A stretch of DNA of 64,000 nt. Source: Deltaproteobacteria bacterium HGW-Deltaproteobacteria-8 (lineage in GTDB: Bacteria; Desulfobacterota; Desulfovibrionia; Desulfovibrionales; Desulfovibrionaceae). Made by a program: the position numbers and the translations under genes. The notes under the pieces are model-generated. The model was not told the DNA's origin. It did not search any database and saw only the letters and a program-made list of their open reading frames with translations. Where the stretch lies: contig PHAR01000004.1 in the NCBI GenBank assembly GCA_002840405.1, forward strand, positions 408,239-472,238, in the 5' to 3' direction. Shown here one piece after another: positions 53,801 to 62,728 of the stretch (position 1 is the first letter of the stretch; every line of letters begins with the position of its first letter).

Positions 53801-55501
53801 ATGGGATCTCACATGCCCTCATTCCATCAGCTCATCGCGGACACATCTCACCACTGGGAAATCCTGGAGGACATGGCCGGACGGACGGAGTACTGCTCGC
53901 CGTCGTGCCTGGCGCTTACGGGGTTCGGCCCGGAGCACTTCCTGGGCCGCACCGACGTCCTGACGGGCCTGGCGCACTCCGCCAGCAGGGGCGAGCTGGA
54001 CGAGTTCCTGACCGGGCTGCGCAACGGCCCGACGAACATGTCCAAGAGCCTGGAGCTGCGCATCGTCACCGAAGACGGCCTGAGCCGCTGGGTGGTCTGC
54101 CACGCCCGGCGCGTCACCTCGTCTGACGGGCGGATGTTCCTGCGCGCCTCCCTGCGCGACATCAGCCGCCGCAAGGCCCTGGACATGGAACTCAAGTCCT
54201 CCCGCCTGCGGGACCCCGTCACCGGCCTGTACAACCGCGCCTGGTGCATGGAGACCCTCCAGCGGCAGCTGAAAATACACGCCCCCGGGACCTACTTTTC
54301 TGTGACCGTGATGGACATCGACCGGCTGAAGAAGGTCAACGACACTCTCGGGCCGGCCTACGGCGACGAGATCATCCGCATGGCCGCCGAGCGCATCGCC
54401 GCCACCATGGCCCCACCGGACTCGGCCAGCCGCATCTCCGGCGACGGCTTCGCCCTGCTCTTCCCCGGCAAGTCCCCGCGCGAGGTCATCAAGCACATCA
54501 AGCGCATCCAGGCCCTCATGGCCGCGCCCTTCGACCTGCGCGGGCACGAGGTCACCATCACCGCCAGCGCGGGCATCGTGGTCAGCCCCATGCCAGGCGA
54601 CAAGCCCGAGGACGTGCTGCGCAACGCCAACATCGCGCTCAGGCGGGCCAAGGCCAACACCCACCACCGCTACAAGGTCTTCCACTCGCGCATGTTCATC
54701 GAGAGCTCGCGGCAGATGGAGATCGAGATCGACCTGGACGCGGGCCTGCGGAACGCCGAATTTTTCCTGGAATACCAGCCCATCGTCTGCCTGGAGACGA
54801 AGCGGCTCAAGAGCGTGGAGGCCCTGCTGCGCTGGAACCACCCGCGCCACGGCGTCATGCGGCCCGACGAGTTTTTGCCCGTGGCCGAGGCCACGGACTT
54901 CATCGTGCCTCTGGGCGAGTGGGTGCTGCGCCGGGCCTGCGCGGACATGGTGGCCCTCATGGCCGACCACCCGGAGTTGACCGACCTGTCCATGAGCGTG
55001 AACATCTCCGCCCGGCAGCTGGCCCAGCACAACATCGCCGAGACCGTGGCCGAGGTGCTGCGCGAGACCGGCATGGAGCCCACGCGCCTGAAACTGGAGC
55101 TCACCGAGACCATGGCCATGGAAAACCCGGCGCTCACTGCCCAGCGCCTGCACACCATCAAGGCCCTGGGCGTCAAGATCAGCATCGACGACTTCGGCAC
55201 CGGCTACTCGTCCCTGTCCTCCCTGCAGAACTTCCCCATCGACACCATCAAGGTGGACAAGAGCTTTGTGGGCAAGATGGACACAAGCGCCGAGCAGCGC
55301 AAGATCGTGCGTTCGGTGATCTCCCTGGCCCACAGCCTGGACCTGGACGTGGTGGCCGAGGGCATCGAGATGCGCGAGCAGTGGTCCATGCTCAAGGTGC
55401 TGGACTGCCAGAGCGGTCAGGGCTTCCTGTTCTCGCACCCGGTGGACATGGCCAAGCTGCGCACGTTCATCTGCAAGGCCAGCCCGCAGGTCAAACAGTA
55501 G
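53801..55501 (+). CDS. PAS-GGDEF-EAL c-di-GMP phosphodiesterase (degenerate GGDEF)
   Basis: The 566-residue soluble protein has an N-terminal PAS domain (about 15-125), a GGDEF domain (about 135-300) and an EAL domain (about 310-560). The GGDEF active site is SGDGF, so it should not make c-di-GMP. The EAL set is intact: VEALLRWNHP, SVNISARQL, LELTETMAM, IDDFGTGYSSLSSLQNF, VAEGIEM. It should degrade c-di-GMP to pGpG. It is convergent with the diguanylate cyclase at 55491 and overlaps it by 11 bases. No good ribosome binding site precedes the ATG at 53801; ATG 53813 is an alternative. Confidence 0.9.
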   Translation: MGSHMPSFHQLIADTSHHWEILEDMAGRTEYCSPSCLALTGFGPEHFLGRTDVLTGLAHSASRGELDEFLTGLRNGPTNMSKSLELRIVTEDGLSRWVVCHARRVTSSDGRMFLRASLRDISRRKALDMELKSSRLRDPVTGLYNRAWCMETLQRQLKIHAPGTYFSVTVMDIDRLKKVNDTLGPAYGDEIIRMAAERIAATMAPPDSASRISGDGFALLFPGKSPREVIKHIKRIQALMAAPFDLRGHEVTITASAGIVVSPMPGDKPEDVLRNANIALRRAKANTHHRYKVFHSRMFIESSRQMEIEIDLDAGLRNAEFFLEYQPIVCLETKRLKSVEALLRWNHPRHGVMRPDEFLPVAEATDFIVPLGEWVLRRACADMVALMADHPELTDLSMSVNISARQLAQHNIAETVAEVLRETGMEPTRLKLELTETMAMENPALTAQRLHTIKALGVKISIDDFGTGYSSLSSLQNFPIDTIKVDKSFVGKMDTSAEQRKIVRSVISLAHSLDLDVVAEGIEMREQWSMLKVLDCQSGQGFLFSHPVDMAKLRTFICKASPQVKQ

Positions 55502-57485
55502 AGATCACTCCAGCAGCAGGAAGCGTTCCGGCCATGCGGAAGGCGTTGCCTCCGGCTCGCTTGGCCGCATACATGGCCGCGTCGGCCCGGCCGAGCAGAC
55601 TGTCCTGGTCCTGGCCATGCTCCGGGTAGCAGGCCAGCCCCACCGAAGCGCCCAGGAACATCTTCCCGTCCGCCACCTTCGGATCAAACAACGCCGCCAG
55701 CACCTTCTCGGCCACGGCCTCGGCATCCTTGGCTCCGGCCAGGTCCGGCAACACGATGACGAACTCGTCGCCGCCCAGACGGGCCACGGTGTCGGACTCG
55801 CGCACGCAGGCCTTGAGCCGGAGCGTGGTCTCCATGAGCACCCTGTCGCCGTGGGCGTGGCCGTAGGTGTCGTTCAGGGACTTGAAGTGGTCCAGGTCCA
55901 CGAACAGGAGGCCCACGCCGATGTTGTTGCGCCGGGCGCGGCGCAGGGCCTGCTTCAGGCGGTCCACGAAGAGCTGGCGGTTGGGCAGGCCGGTGAGCGA
56001 GTCGTGCAGGGCCATGTGCCGCACGCGCTCCTCGCTGACCTTGAGCGCGCTGACGTCCTGGGCGTTTATGACCACGTGGCCGCCGGGCATGCGCGAGACC
56101 TTCATGCGGCACCAGCACTGTCCGCCATCGCGGTGCAGGAAGGGGAACACGCGCTCCGGCGGGTCCTCCTGCGTCATGTCGCTCATGAGGTTGACCACAA
56201 AGGACTGGCGGTCCTCCTCGGTGGCGAAGATGCGGTCGGCCAGGACCGCCAGGGAGGGCACCTCGCGCACGGAGTAGCCGAACAGGCGCTGCATGCCGGG
56301 GTTGTCGTAGATGAGCGTGCCGTTCTTGTCGGCCAAGGCGATGCCGTCAAAGGAGCTCTGCAGGATGGCCCCGCGCTCGCGGCCCTCCATCTCCAGGCGC
56401 GAGTAAAGGTCGGCGAGGTCGCCGGTCATGACGTTGAAAGCCTTGGCCAGGTTGCCCAGCTCGTCCCCGGTCATGACCTGCGCGCGCACGGACAGGTCGC
56501 CCCCGGCCACGGCCATGGCGGCCCTGGTCACGGCCAGGATGGGCCGCGCCACGCGCCGGGAGAACACGAACACCCCCAGGCCCAGGCAGGCGGCCATGGC
56601 CAGCCCCACCAGCACGGTGACCAGGGCCAGCTGCCGGGCCGAGGCAAAGGCCTCAGCCTGGGACATCTCGGCCAAGAGCGCCATCTGGTAGGAGCCCAGC
56701 CAGCGGTACACCCCCACCACAGGCACCCCGGCGTCATTGAGGTACAGCCCCTGCCCGCTGCCCCCGGCCAGGGCGCGCTGGATGCCCTCAGTGTGGGCCT
56801 GGCGGCCCATGCCCAGGAGGCCCTTGCGGCCCGAGGCCACCAGGACGTTGGAGGAATCCACCAGATAGGTCTCCCCGGTCTCGCCCAGACCCGCCCGGGA
56901 GCGGATGATCTGGTCGATGCGCTCCAGCCCCAGGTGCACGGCCAGCACGGCCAGCAACTGGCCGGACTCGTCCTTCACGGGCATGCTCACCGTCAGGATG
57001 GGCCGCAGGGATTCCGGCGAGAGGTAGACGCTCTGCACCGTCGGCTCCTGCCGGCCCTGGGTGTAGAAATTGTACCTGGCCCGGTAGCCGCCGATGTTGG
57101 ACAACTCCGTGGAGAGCAGCACGCGGCCGCCCGTGGGGGCCAGCACCAGGATCTCGCGCACATCCGGCTGGGCGGCCATGTAGTCGCGAAAATGAGCAAG
57201 CAGGCGCTGCGCTGCACGCTGGTCCAGCCCATGGCCGGTGGAGAACTGGGAGGCAGTCGAGGCGCCAACGAACTGCAGGTCCCGCAGGCGCTCCTCCACC
57301 CACAGGGCCAGGTCCGTCTCCTTCTGGCGACTGGCGGAGTCAAGACGGGCGAACGCCGCCTGGCGCAGGAAGGCCCGCCCTGTCAGGTAGCTGGCCGCAC
57401 CCATGCAAGCCACGCCCAGGAGCGCAAACACCAGAGAGGTGCTCACCAGCCGGGCCACCAGGCTTTTCCGGATGAGGTTGTTCAT
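55491..57485 (-). CDS. membrane sensor diguanylate cyclase (dCache-HAMP-PAS-GGDEF)
   Basis: The 664-residue protein starts at ATG 57485. It has an N-terminal membrane span (LVSTSLVFALLGVACMGAASYL), a periplasmic dCache-type sensor domain (about 30-275), a second span (LVTVLVGLAMAACLGLGVFVF), a HAMP linker (MAVAGGDLSVRAQVMTGDELG), a PAS domain (about 370-490) and a GGDEF domain. The GGDEF motif RLGGDEF is intact, and an inhibitory RxxD site (RESD) lies five residues before it. It should make c-di-GMP in response to an outside signal. It follows two binding-lipoprotein genes by 19 bases. Confidence 0.92.
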   Translation of the reverse strand: MNNLIRKSLVARLVSTSLVFALLGVACMGAASYLTGRAFLRQAAFARLDSASRQKETDLALWVEERLRDLQFVGASTASQFSTGHGLDQRAAQRLLAHFRDYMAAQPDVREILVLAPTGGRVLLSTELSNIGGYRARYNFYTQGRQEPTVQSVYLSPESLRPILTVSMPVKDESGQLLAVLAVHLGLERIDQIIRSRAGLGETGETYLVDSSNVLVASGRKGLLGMGRQAHTEGIQRALAGGSGQGLYLNDAGVPVVGVYRWLGSYQMALLAEMSQAEAFASARQLALVTVLVGLAMAACLGLGVFVFSRRVARPILAVTRAAMAVAGGDLSVRAQVMTGDELGNLAKAFNVMTGDLADLYSRLEMEGRERGAILQSSFDGIALADKNGTLIYDNPGMQRLFGYSVREVPSLAVLADRIFATEEDRQSFVVNLMSDMTQEDPPERVFPFLHRDGGQCWCRMKVSRMPGGHVVINAQDVSALKVSEERVRHMALHDSLTGLPNRQLFVDRLKQALRRARRNNIGVGLLFVDLDHFKSLNDTYGHAHGDRVLMETTLRLKACVRESDTVARLGGDEFVIVLPDLAGAKDAEAVAEKVLAALFDPKVADGKMFLGASVGLACYPEHGQDQDSLLGRADAAMYAAKRAGGNAFRMAGTLPAAGVISTV

Positions 57486-57504
57486 GCGCGCCGGCTCTCG
57501 CAGT

Positions 57505-58692
57505 TCATGGCGCCGCCTTCGAGGTCTTGCGGCTGTGGACCTGCCCGCCCTCGATGGCCAGGACATGGGCGCCGCGCACTGCGTCGCCCCCCTGCTCGAA
57601 AGACAACCGTCCGGTCAGCCCCTCGTACCCGCGCAGCGAGGCGATGCCTTCGCGCAGCAACACCGGGTCAACGCTGCCCGCCGCCTTGGCTCCAGCCAGG
57701 ACCACCCCCAGGGCGTCCAGGGTCAGGGCCGCGTTCTTGTCCAGCGGCGCACCCAGCTCCCGCTGGTACCGCTCCACCTCCTGGCGGGCCGGGCCGGCCA
57801 TGGACTCCAGTGCATAGTCCGAGCTGAAGAACGAGCCCTCGGCCTGGGGCAGCGCCTGGATGCTCTGGTCCAGAGCCCAGGCGTCTCCGCCCAGAAACAC
57901 CCCGGTAAAGCCTGCGGCCCTGGCCTGGATGATCTGGCGGCTCAGGTCCGCCGGGAAATTGGGCAAAAACAGGGCCTGGGCGCCGGAGGCCCGGATGCGC
58001 GCGAGCTGGGCCGCGAAGTCTGACGCCCCGGTGGCGTAGATTTCCCGAGCCGTCACCTGCCCGCCCAGGCCGGTGAAGGACTCGCTGAACAGAAGCGCCA
58101 GCCCCCTGGGATAGGCGTCGGCCTCGTCGTAGAGCACCGCCGCCCGGCGCAGGCTCAGGTCCTCGCGAGCGAACTGGGCCATGATCCGGCCCTGCACCGT
58201 GTCCACCAGGCAAACCCGGAAGACATATCGGCGGCCCTTGGTCAGCGGCGGGCTGCTGGCCGAGGGGCTGACCAGGGGGATCCGGGCGCTCTCGGCCACG
58301 TCGGCCACGGGCAGGGCGTCGCGGCTGAAATACGGCCCCACCAGGGCCGACACCCGCTTCTGGTGGATGAGCCGCGCGGCGGCGGTCATGATGCCCTCCA
58401 CCTGGCCGCCGGTGTCCTCCAGCAGCAACCGGACCTTGACCCGCCTGCCGCCAAGGTCCAGGCCGCCCTCGGCGTTGACGCGCGCAACGGATAGCTCCGC
58501 CGCGCGCCGGGAGATGTCCAGGGAGGGGCTGCAGGAAACCGGCACCAGAAACCCGATGCGGAGATCCTCCTCCGGGGCTTCCGCCCTGGAGCAGGCGGCC
58601 AGCGACGCCAATAATGCCCATGACGCCAACGCACACAACACCGCCAGCGAGAACAACGCCCCGCGCACGTGTGCTCTTCTGCGACCCGTCAC
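57505..58692 (-). CDS. periplasmic amino-acid-type substrate-binding lipoprotein (Peripla_BP_6)
   Basis: The 395-residue protein has a GTG start overlapping the upstream gene's stop (GTGA). Its lipoprotein signal has lipobox SLAAC (Cys near residue 34). It has the type I periplasmic-binding fold of leucine-isoleucine-valine-type receptors (RIGFLVPVSCSPSLDISRRAAELSVARVNAEGG, ALVGPYFSRDALPVADVAESARIPLVSPSASSPPL). No ABC permease or ATPase is present in the locus. It lies 19 bases upstream of the diguanylate cyclase, so it may present a ligand to that sensor. The ligand is unknown. Confidence 0.85.
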   Translation of the reverse strand: MTGRRRAHVRGALFSLAVLCALASWALLASLAACSRAEAPEEDLRIGFLVPVSCSPSLDISRRAAELSVARVNAEGGLDLGGRRVKVRLLLEDTGGQVEGIMTAAARLIHQKRVSALVGPYFSRDALPVADVAESARIPLVSPSASSPPLTKGRRYVFRVCLVDTVQGRIMAQFAREDLSLRRAAVLYDEADAYPRGLALLFSESFTGLGGQVTAREIYATGASDFAAQLARIRASGAQALFLPNFPADLSRQIIQARAAGFTGVFLGGDAWALDQSIQALPQAEGSFFSSDYALESMAGPARQEVERYQRELGAPLDKNAALTLDALGVVLAGAKAAGSVDPVLLREGIASLRGYEGLTGRLSFEQGGDAVRGAHVLAIEGGQVHSRKTSKAAP

Positions 58693-59906
58693 CGCAGCCC
58701 CCCCCCAAGTTTTGGCCCAACACCCGGCGCACGCCCTGGCACCGCACTGCGAAGGGTTCCGGCGAAGCGGATGCCCTTGTGGGTGATCTCCAGGATCTGG
58801 GCGTCACGCTCGGGCGTGCCCGAGACATAGCGCCCCAGGCCGGCAACGCCGGCATACTCCCTTGTCTCCATCAGGGCTGCGGCCAGGGCCTGGGGGTCCA
58901 TGGACTGGGCCTGCCCGGCGGCGCGAAACAGGAGGCCAAAGGCGTCGTACACCAGAGCCGCCACAGAGCTTGGCTGGTGGCCGAAGGACGAAACATAGCG
59001 CTCCATGAACCCGCGCGAGGCCTCGGACTGAGGCCCCCCGGGATGCCAGGGCACGAGGAAGCGCGCGCCGACCATGCCGTCCAGATCCCGGGCCTGCAAC
59101 AGGTCCCAGCCGTCCGGCCCCACCAGCAGGCCCTGGAAACCAAGGGCGCGCGCCTGGCGCACCAGCCGAGGGGCGGCAGTATGGTAGACCGGCAGGAACA
59201 AGACCTGGGGGCGCGTGAGCAGGAGCTGGCGCAACAGCGTTTTGCTGTCTTTTTCGGCCGCCAGGTACCCCGCCAGAGCCGGGCGCTGGCCGCCCTGAGC
59301 CGCGAAGGCCTGCTGGAAATCCGTGGCCAGGGTGCTGGAATAGACGATGGTCTGGTCGTAGAGCACCGCCGCGCGCGCCGCGCGCTGGCCACGGCACAGC
59401 CGCGCCAGAGCCTGGGCCTGGAAGGCATCGGAATAGGGTGTGCGGTAGACATAGTGTCGGCCGCTCGTGAGTTGCGGGGTGGTGGCGCCGGGGCTGATGA
59501 AGGGCGTGCGCAGCTCCTCAGCCAGGGCGGCCATGGGCAGCGCCTGGGACGAGGTGGCCCCGCCAATGATGGCGGCCGCGCCAGAGGCCAGGGCCCGGCG
59601 CATGGCGCGCAGGCCGTCCTCCACACCCGGCCCGTGGGTAATCACCTCCACCCTGAGGGCAGCCTGCCCCCGGGGCGTGGTGATGCCACCCTGACGGGCC
59701 ACGTCGCGGCGCACCAGCTCGGCGGCGTTGCGGTACTCCACATCAAGGCCGGTGGCGTCGCCGCCCTCGGCCACCAGCAGCGCCACCAAGATCTCCTCCT
59801 GGGAGCTCTTGGGCACAGGGTCGCACGAGGCCAGGCAAAGCGCCGCAGCCAGGACCAGCATCATCAACCGCGCCACGGCGGCATGGGTGCATCCGCTCAC
59901 TCGCAT
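58689..59906 (-). CDS. periplasmic amino-acid-type substrate-binding lipoprotein (Peripla_BP_6)
   Basis: The 405-residue protein starts at ATG 59906 with GGAG six bases upstream. Its lipoprotein signal has lipobox LCLASC. The mature protein shows the receptor-family ligand fold (VALLVAEGGDATGLDVEYRNAAELVRRDV, AAIIGGATSSQALPMAALAEELRTPFISPGATTPQL). It is paired with the second binding lipoprotein and the diguanylate cyclase; the three genes form an operon with four-base and 19-base junctions. The two receptors are only distantly alike, so they may bind different ligands or form a hetero-pair. Confidence 0.85.
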   Translation of the reverse strand: MRVSGCTHAAVARLMMLVLAAALCLASCDPVPKSSQEEILVALLVAEGGDATGLDVEYRNAAELVRRDVARQGGITTPRGQAALRVEVITHGPGVEDGLRAMRRALASGAAAIIGGATSSQALPMAALAEELRTPFISPGATTPQLTSGRHYVYRTPYSDAFQAQALARLCRGQRAARAAVLYDQTIVYSSTLATDFQQAFAAQGGQRPALAGYLAAEKDSKTLLRQLLLTRPQVLFLPVYHTAAPRLVRQARALGFQGLLVGPDGWDLLQARDLDGMVGARFLVPWHPGGPQSEASRGFMERYVSSFGHQPSSVAALVYDAFGLLFRAAGQAQSMDPQALAAALMETREYAGVAGLGRYVSGTPERDAQILEITHKGIRFAGTLRSAVPGRAPGVGPKLGGGLR

Positions 59907-60019
59907 CGGCCACTCCAAGGTCAAGGACGATGAAAACAAATACCTTCGATGTCTAAGTAGTATGTAGGAACGTGGAGTTTGACAAGGAATGTCCGGGGGT
60001 CAGGCAAGAAAAAATGACA

Positions 60020-61552
60020 TTATGCGCGGCGGCGCAGGCGGCGGGCCAGGGCGTCGACGAGCATGCGCGCCTCGTCCAGGCCCAGGCCACGGGCAAGCAG
60101 GAAGTACAAAACGGCCCACGCCGGAATGAGCAGCAGCGAGACCACGCGCATGCCCGAGGTGCTCCAGGCCAGAAGCCCGATGACCAGACTGGGCGCGCCG
60201 CACTTGAGCCACGTGGACAGGGTCATGGGCCAGGACCCCAGGCGGCGGCGCAAAAGCCAGGACAGCAGACCCACGTTCAACGCGCTGGCCGCGCTGACCG
60301 CCAGGGCCAGACCCACGTGGGCCAGTTGCTGCATGAGCGCCCAGCCGAGCAGGATGTTCACCGCCACGCACAGGGTGGCCACCAGCACCGGGGTGCGCGT
60401 GTCCTCCAGGGCGTAGAAGGCCCCCACCAATGGCCGCACCAGGGCGATGGCGGGCAGGCCCAGGCCGTAGGCCATGAGCGCCCCGGCCGTGGAGTGGATG
60501 GCATCCGGACCGAAGGCCCCGCGCCCGAACAGCAGCGCAATGAGCGGCGTGGCCAGGGCCAGCAGCCCGGCCATGGCCGGAAGGCTGATGGTCAGCGACA
60601 GGCGCAGGGACGAGCGGATCACGGACATGAACTCGTCGGTCTTCCCCTCGGCGCTCAGGCGCGAGAGGCTGGGCAGGGCCGCCGTGCTCACGGCCAGGCC
60701 GAACACGCCCACCGGGAACTGCACCAGGCGGTCGGCGTAGTAGAGATACGAGATGCTGCCCACAGGCAGGAACGAGGCCAAAAGCGTGCCCAGCAGCAGG
60801 TTGATCTGGTACACGGCGCTGCCGAACACCGAGGGCAGCATGAGCCTGCCCATGCGCAGCACCGCCGGGTCGAACCAGCGCCACGGCCCGCGCCAGGAAA
60901 AGCCCATCCGCCGCAGGTAGGGCTGCTGGAACAGCCACTGCCCCAGGCCCGAGGCCAGGACGCCCCAGGCCAGGGCATAGGCCACGTTGAGCTCGAAATG
61001 CCAGCCGATGAGCGCGAAGCTGATGAACCCGATGTTCAGGATGCACGGGGCCATGGCCGGGGCGAAAAAGTGGTCCAGGGCGTTCAATATGCCCATGCAC
61101 AGACCAACGGCGGAGATGAAGATGATGTACGGGAAGCAGATGCGCAAGAGGCTGGCCGTGGTGGCGAGCAGCTCCGGGTTGCGCTCGAAGCCCGGCGCGA
61201 TGAGGGCCGTCAGCTCCGGGGCGAAATACATGGCCAAAAGCGTGATGACCGTCAGGATGGCCACCAGCCAGGCCAGCACGGCCCGGGCCATCTCCCGGGC
61301 GCGCTCCTCGCCTTCCTCGGTCCGCACGCGCGAGAACGCCGGAATGAAGGCCAGGGTGAGCGAGCCCTCAGCAAACAGGCTGCGCAACAGATTCGGAATG
61401 CGGAAGGCCACGAAGAAGGCGTCCGCGAACAGGCCCGCGCCAAGGGTGAAGGCGGTGATGAGGTCGCGCACGAAACCCAGCACCCGTGAAATCAGGGTGG
61501 CCCCGCCAACAGTGGCGGCGCGGCGGGCGATGTGGCGGGATTCGGCGTTCAT
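60020..61552 (-). CDS. murJ: lipid II flippase MurJ
   Basis: Inner-membrane MATE/MOP-family flippase that moves lipid II during peptidoglycan synthesis. The 510-residue protein starts at ATG 61552 (an earlier ATG at 61576 is possible). It has about 14 hydrophobic segments and family motifs such as LISRVLGFVRDLITAFTLGAGLFADAFFVAFRIPNLLRSLFAEGSLTLAFIP and LPSVFGSAVYQINLLLGTLLAS. A hairpin array lies between it and gluQRS. The N-terminal arginine-rich region matches the family. Confidence 0.93.
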   Translation of the reverse strand: MNAESRHIARRAATVGGATLISRVLGFVRDLITAFTLGAGLFADAFFVAFRIPNLLRSLFAEGSLTLAFIPAFSRVRTEEGEERAREMARAVLAWLVAILTVITLLAMYFAPELTALIAPGFERNPELLATTASLLRICFPYIIFISAVGLCMGILNALDHFFAPAMAPCILNIGFISFALIGWHFELNVAYALAWGVLASGLGQWLFQQPYLRRMGFSWRGPWRWFDPAVLRMGRLMLPSVFGSAVYQINLLLGTLLASFLPVGSISYLYYADRLVQFPVGVFGLAVSTAALPSLSRLSAEGKTDEFMSVIRSSLRLSLTISLPAMAGLLALATPLIALLFGRGAFGPDAIHSTAGALMAYGLGLPAIALVRPLVGAFYALEDTRTPVLVATLCVAVNILLGWALMQQLAHVGLALAVSAASALNVGLLSWLLRRRLGSWPMTLSTWLKCGAPSLVIGLLAWSTSGMRVVSLLLIPAWAVLYFLLARGLGLDEARMLVDALARRLRRRA

Positions 61553-61605
61553 CTGCCGGGCATATAGCCCATGCATCGGGCGCTGTCATCAGCGCCGAGG
61601 CAGCC

Positions 61606-61727
61606 CCAGGGGTTCCACCCCTGGACCCCGCAAGGGGACGAGCCCCCTTGACCCCGTTCCCGCCGAAGCGGTGCGGCTTCGCCGCGCCGCTTCGGCGGAT
61701 GCAGGTTCCAAGGGGCGTGCCCCTTGG
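61606..61727. repeat. array of four perfect hairpins between gluQRS and murJ
   Basis: Four perfect stem-loops stand in a row: CCAGGGGT-3-ACCCCTGG (61606-61624), CAAGGGG-6-CCCCTTG (61631-61650), CGCCGAAGCG-17-CGCTTCGGCG (61661-61697), and CCAAGGGG-4-CCCCTTGG (61708-61727). Together they fill most of the intergenic gap. They look like a repeat cluster of the REP/BIME kind rather than a simple terminator, and none is followed by a T run. Confidence 0.75.
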
Positions 61728-61761
61728 CGGAGGGGGCCTGGGGGAGGCGGAGCCTACCCCA
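61716..61761 (+). repeat. 46-bp perfect inverted repeat, copy 1 (overlaps gluQRS end)
   Basis: This 46-base sequence is exactly repeated in inverted orientation at 62779-62824. It covers the last eight bases of gluQRS, including its stop codon, and the loop and right arm of the fourth hairpin. Key parts are CGTGCCCCTTGGCGG at the left and GAGCCTACCCCA at the right. Confidence 0.85.
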
Positions 61762-62728
61762 GCCGCGCCAGCACAGCGGCGATGTCAACGGGCAGAAGCA
61801 CAGGCTCGCGCGGCAGCCGCGCAAAGTCGAAGGCCGTGAGGAGCTCCTGCGGGGTTGCGGGACAAGGGGCGTCAAGAAGCCCGGCGCGCCAAGCCAGGTA
61901 ACCGGTGATGGCCGCAGCCGAAACGCCAGCCTCGCGCAGCGCGGCCAGGGTCAGGGACTGGTGGCGCTTGGCCAGCCGCTCGCCGTCGGCATCCAGCACC
62001 AGAGGAAGGTGCGCATATTGCGGAACGGGCGCGCCAAGCAAGCGGTAGAGGTGGAGCTGGCGCGGGGTGCTGGTGAGGATGTCGTTGCCGCGCACCACCT
62101 GGGTCACGCCCAGGGCGATGTCGTCCAGGACCACGGCCAGCTGGTAGGCGAACACCCCGTCGGAGCGGCGCAGGGCGAAATCGCCGCCGCAGTCGGCCAG
62201 GGTCATGGCCTGCGGCCCGGCCACGAGGTCATGGAAGGACTCCGCCATGTCAGCGCAGCGCAGGCGCAGGGCGGGCCGTCGGCCCTGGCGCAGGAGCGCT
62301 CCGCGCTGTTCAAGGGTCAGATTCCGGCAGGTGCCGGGATAGGCGGGCGAGCCGTCGTCCACAAGGGGCGCATGGGGAGCGGAGGCAAGAGAGCGCAGCT
62401 CCTTGCGCGTGCAGAAGCAGGGGTAGACATGCCCGGCCTGCTCCAGGCGCGCCAGGGCCTCGGCGTAGGCGTCCAGCCGCGCGCTCTGCTCATGCGGCCC
62501 CTCGTCCCAGTCCAGGCCCAGCCAGCGCAGGTCGCGCAAAATCCCTTCAGCGAACTCCGGGCGCGAACGCTCGGGGTCGATGTCCTCCAGACGCAGGACC
62601 ACCTCCCCTCCCGCAGCCCTGGAAGCCAGCCAGGCCAGCAAAAAGGCCCAGGCATTGCCCAGGTGCAGGTGCCCGGTGGGGCTGGGGGCCAGTCGGCCCC
62701 GGACAGGTTGTGAGGTATCTCTTTGCAT
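61754..62728 (-). CDS. gluQRS: glutamyl-Q tRNA(Asp) synthetase
   Basis: Paralogue of glutamyl-tRNA synthetase that charges glutamate onto queuosine in the anticodon of tRNA-Asp, without an anticodon-binding domain. The 324-residue protein has the HIGH-type RLAPSPTGHLHLGNAW, LRLEDIDPERSRPEFAEGI, a small zinc-site-like CFCT region, FAYQLAVVLDDIALGVTQVVRGNDIL, and the KMSKS-like RLAKRHQS. Its length matches GluQRS rather than full GltX. Tgt in this window helps supply the queuosine pathway. It is flanked by a perfect 46-bp inverted repeat. Confidence 0.92.
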   Translation of the reverse strand: MQRDTSQPVRGRLAPSPTGHLHLGNAWAFLLAWLASRAAGGEVVLRLEDIDPERSRPEFAEGILRDLRWLGLDWDEGPHEQSARLDAYAEALARLEQAGHVYPCFCTRKELRSLASAPHAPLVDDGSPAYPGTCRNLTLEQRGALLRQGRRPALRLRCADMAESFHDLVAGPQAMTLADCGGDFALRRSDGVFAYQLAVVLDDIALGVTQVVRGNDILTSTPRQLHLYRLLGAPVPQYAHLPLVLDADGERLAKRHQSLTLAALREAGVSAAAITGYLAWRAGLLDAPCPATPQELLTAFDFARLPREPVLLPVDIAAVLARLG

